A stretch of 25,402 nt of DNA, taken from assembly GCA_946480015.1 (NCBI GenBank), contig CAMLIL010000086.1, positions 1-25,402 of the forward strand, in the 5' to 3' direction. Under the pieces are notes generated by a model. The model did not search any database and was not told the origin of the DNA. It saw nothing but the letters and a program-made list of their open reading frames with translations. The position numbers and the translations under genes were made by a program. Positions 23,780-25,402 of the stretch are shown in pieces. This stretch comes from an uncultured Oxalobacteraceae bacterium (GTDB lineage: Bacteria > Pseudomonadota > Gammaproteobacteria > Burkholderiales > Burkholderiaceae). The first letter of the stretch is position 1. Each line of letters starts with the position of its first letter.

Positions 23780-25137
23780 GCGACGATTTCTACCGCGCCT
23801 TCGAGGACCGCTACCGCGGCTCGCGTGAAATCATCACGGCACGCCTGTCGGCCTACCTGCCGTTTATCGAACCGCTGGCCGCGCTGTATCAGCCGGCACG
23901 CGCGCTCGACGCCGGCTGCGGGCGCGGCGAGTGGCTCGAACTTGCCGCCGCCACCGGCTTCGATGCCAGCGGCGTGGACCTGGACGACGGCATGCTGGCC
24001 GAATGCCGCGCGCGCGGCCTGCACGTGACCACCGCCGATGCCATCGCCACCTTGCGCGGCATGCCCGACGCCAGCCTGGCCATGGTGACGGCCTTCCACC
24101 TGGTCGAGCACATCGGCTTCGACCAGGTGCGCGCGCTGATCGGCCAAGCGCTGCGGGTGCTGCAGCCGGGCGGCCTGCTGATCATGGAAACCCCCAACCC
24201 GGAAAACCTGGTGGTCGGGGCCAGCAGCTTTTACCGCGATCCTTCCCATGTGCGCCCGATCCCGCCGGAACTGCTGGCCTTCGCCAGCGAGCATGCCGGC
24301 TTCGCCCGTCACAGCGTGGTGCGCCTGCAGGAAGCGCCGCAGCTGCGCGAAGCGCGCGAACTGCATTTGCAACAGGTGCTCGACGGGGTTAGCCCGGACT
24401 ACGCCGTGGTGGCGCAGAAAGCCGCCGCGCCCGAACTGCTGGCGCGCTTCGACGCCGCCTTTGCGGCCAGTTACGGGCTGTCGCTGGAAGTGCTGGCGCA
24501 GCGCTACGACCGTTTGCAGGTCGAGCGCCGCAGCGCGCTCGGTGGGCAGCTCGAGCATCTGGGCGGCCTGGCCGCGCAAAGCGCACAGCAAAGCGCGGCC
24601 CTGCGCGCGGGAATGGGCGAACTGGGCCAGCACGTCGAGGGCGCGCTTGCCGGCATCGGCGCGCTCGACGCGCGCGCCGGCCACCTGGAAGCGCGCGCCG
24701 GCGCACTGGAGGCGCGCCTGGCCGCGGCCGAAGCGCACGCCAATGCCATGGGACAGAAGGTGATCGACCTGATGTCGTCGACCTCGTGGAAGGTGACCGA
24801 GCCGCTGCGCTACGTGGGCGGGCTGTGGCTGCGCCTGCGCACCGCCCAGCGCAACGGCACCATCCTGGCCGGACTGCGCCGCCGCGCCCGCGACGCCGTG
24901 CGGCGCGCCGGCCAGCTGGTACTGCGCAACGCGCGCGCCAAGCGCGCCGCCCGCGCCGTGCTGGTGCGCTTCCCCGGCCTGCAGGCGCGCCTGCGCGAAA
25001 TGATGTACAGCGCGCCGGTGACGCCGGGCGCTCCGCCACCGGCCGACCAGCAGCCGGGCGACCTGTCGCCGCGTGCGCAACGCCTCTACGAACAGCTTAA
25101 ACAGGCCAAGGCGCGCCGCGGCCAGCACAAGGACTAA
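23776..25137 (+). CDS. SAM-dependent methyltransferase with coiled coil (WbdD-like O-antigen chain terminator)
   Basis: A 453-residue cytoplasmic protein. Residues 40-210 are a class I methyltransferase: SAM motif I ALDAGCGRGEW (43-53), acidic residue after strand 2 (VDLDDG), LVEHIGFDQV (109-118), RVLQPGGLLIMETPNPENLV (127-146), and SFYRDPSHVRPIPPELL (151-167), a stretch characteristic of WbdD-type chain-terminating methyltransferases. A long Ala/Leu/Glu/Arg coiled coil with near-repeats (LEARAGALEARLAAAEA) spans about 245-330, followed by STSWKVTEPLRYVGGL (335-350), common in coiled-coil glycan enzymes, and a basic tail. The kinase domain of E. coli WbdD is not seen. In O9a-type systems the methyl cap stops chain growth and is recognised by the Wzt C-terminal domain, fitting the two-domain Wzt at 2160. 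The glycosyltransferase follows 5 bases later. Confidence 0.85.
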   Translation: MSDDFYRAFEDRYRGSREIITARLSAYLPFIEPLAALYQPARALDAGCGRGEWLELAAATGFDASGVDLDDGMLAECRARGLHVTTADAIATLRGMPDASLAMVTAFHLVEHIGFDQVRALIGQALRVLQPGGLLIMETPNPENLVVGASSFYRDPSHVRPIPPELLAFASEHAGFARHSVVRLQEAPQLREARELHLQQVLDGVSPDYAVVAQKAAAPELLARFDAAFAASYGLSLEVLAQRYDRLQVERRSALGGQLEHLGGLAAQSAQQSAALRAGMGELGQHVEGALAGIGALDARAGHLEARAGALEARLAAAEAHANAMGQKVIDLMSSTSWKVTEPLRYVGGLWLRLRTAQRNGTILAGLRRRARDAVRRAGQLVLRNARAKRAARAVLVRFPGLQARLREMMYSAPVTPGAPPPADQQPGDLSPRAQRLYEQLKQAKARRGQHKD

Positions 25138-25142
25138 CGCCG

Positions 25143-25402
25143 ATGCGCATCGTGATCGACCTCCAGGGCGCCCAGTCGGCCAGCCGCTTCCGCGGCATCG
25201 GCCGTTATTCGCTGGCGCTGGCGCAGGGCGTGGCGCGCAACGCCGGCAGCCATGAGGTGTGGCTGGTGATGAACGGCGCGCTGGCCGAATCCATCCCGGC
25301 GCTGCGCCGCGCCTTCAGTGCGCTGGTGCCGCCGCAACGCATGCGCGTGTTCGACATCGCCACCCCGGCCGCCGAACTGCATCCGGCCGACGGCTGGCGC
25401 GC
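25143..25402 (+). CDS. Glycosyltransferase, GT4/group 1 type, N-terminal fragment (cut by window edge)
   Basis: Only the first 86 codons are in the window. The start MRIVIDLQGAQSASRFRGIG carries the first Rossmann strand and the FRGIGRYSLALAQGVA motif of a group of GT4 glycosyltransferases found in O-antigen and capsule clusters, which are often large multi-domain enzymes joined to methyltransferase genes. ATG at 25143 lies 5 bases after the methyltransferase stop, so it belongs to the wzm-like operon. Sugar specificity cannot be read. Confidence 0.85.
   Translation, partial: MRIVIDLQGAQSASRFRGIGRYSLALAQGVARNAGSHEVWLVMNGALAESIPALRRAFSALVPPQRMRVFDIATPAAELHPADGWR

Overview
The window is a GC-rich, densely coded chromosomal segment from what looks like a betaproteobacterium of the Oxalobacteraceae (Massilia/Duganella/Janthinobacterium type). 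This rests on strong GC-ending codon bias and on the protein styles (DnaE, TrhO, TPR/barrel and glycan-export proteins); the genus is an inference, not a measurement.

Layout. Positions 1-1580 (minus) hold the N-terminal part of the replicative polymerase subunit DnaE. Positions 2160-5017 (plus) hold a Wzt-type glycan-export ATPase with a C-terminal carbohydrate-binding domain, the APS kinase CysC and a predicted beta-propeller protein. Positions 5096-8573 (plus) hold the tRNA hydroxylase TrhO, then an MBOAT acyltransferase and an AlgJ/AlgX-like SGNH protein, a typical polysaccharide O-acetylation pair. Positions 8570-13045 (minus) form a complete type I secretion operon (ABC exporter, HlyD adaptor, TolC channel). 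Upstream, as separate minus-strand units, lie a 1082-residue cysteine-free surface-layer/RTX-like protein with no signal peptide, the likely secreted substrate (13373-16621), and a FecR-domain exported protein (17077-18402). Divergent from the latter is a plus-strand operon (18645-22832): CHASE2 class III adenylyl cyclase, TPR plus outer-membrane barrel protein, VanZ-like membrane protein and a Crp-family regulator. The window ends in a glycan operon (22979-25402, running off the end): Wzm-type permease, WbdD-like methyltransferase with coiled coil, and a glycosyltransferase.

How the genes fit together. The most striking pattern is regulatory. Three near-perfect Crp operators (TGTGA-N6-TCACA) occur here, one before each of the type I secretion operon, the surface-layer gene and the fecR-like gene. 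Each is centred about 40-44 bases upstream of a plausible start of transcription. The Crp-family protein of this window keeps the Arg-Glu-x3-Arg recognition-helix residues that read TGTGA, and shares an operon with an apparently catalytically intact adenylyl cyclase that has an extracytoplasmic CHASE2 sensor. The segment therefore looks like a self-contained cAMP-Crp circuit that senses something outside the inner membrane and switches on a secreted surface layer, its exporter and a FecR-like surface or periplasmic protein. The function is inferred; the sites, gene order and motifs are visible in the sequence.

The second theme is surface glycan export: the ATPase (2160) and permease (22979) of an apparent Wzm/Wzt transporter lie almost 20 kb apart, with the secretion/cAMP block between them. 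No RNA genes, CRISPR arrays, insertion sequences or attachment sites were seen.
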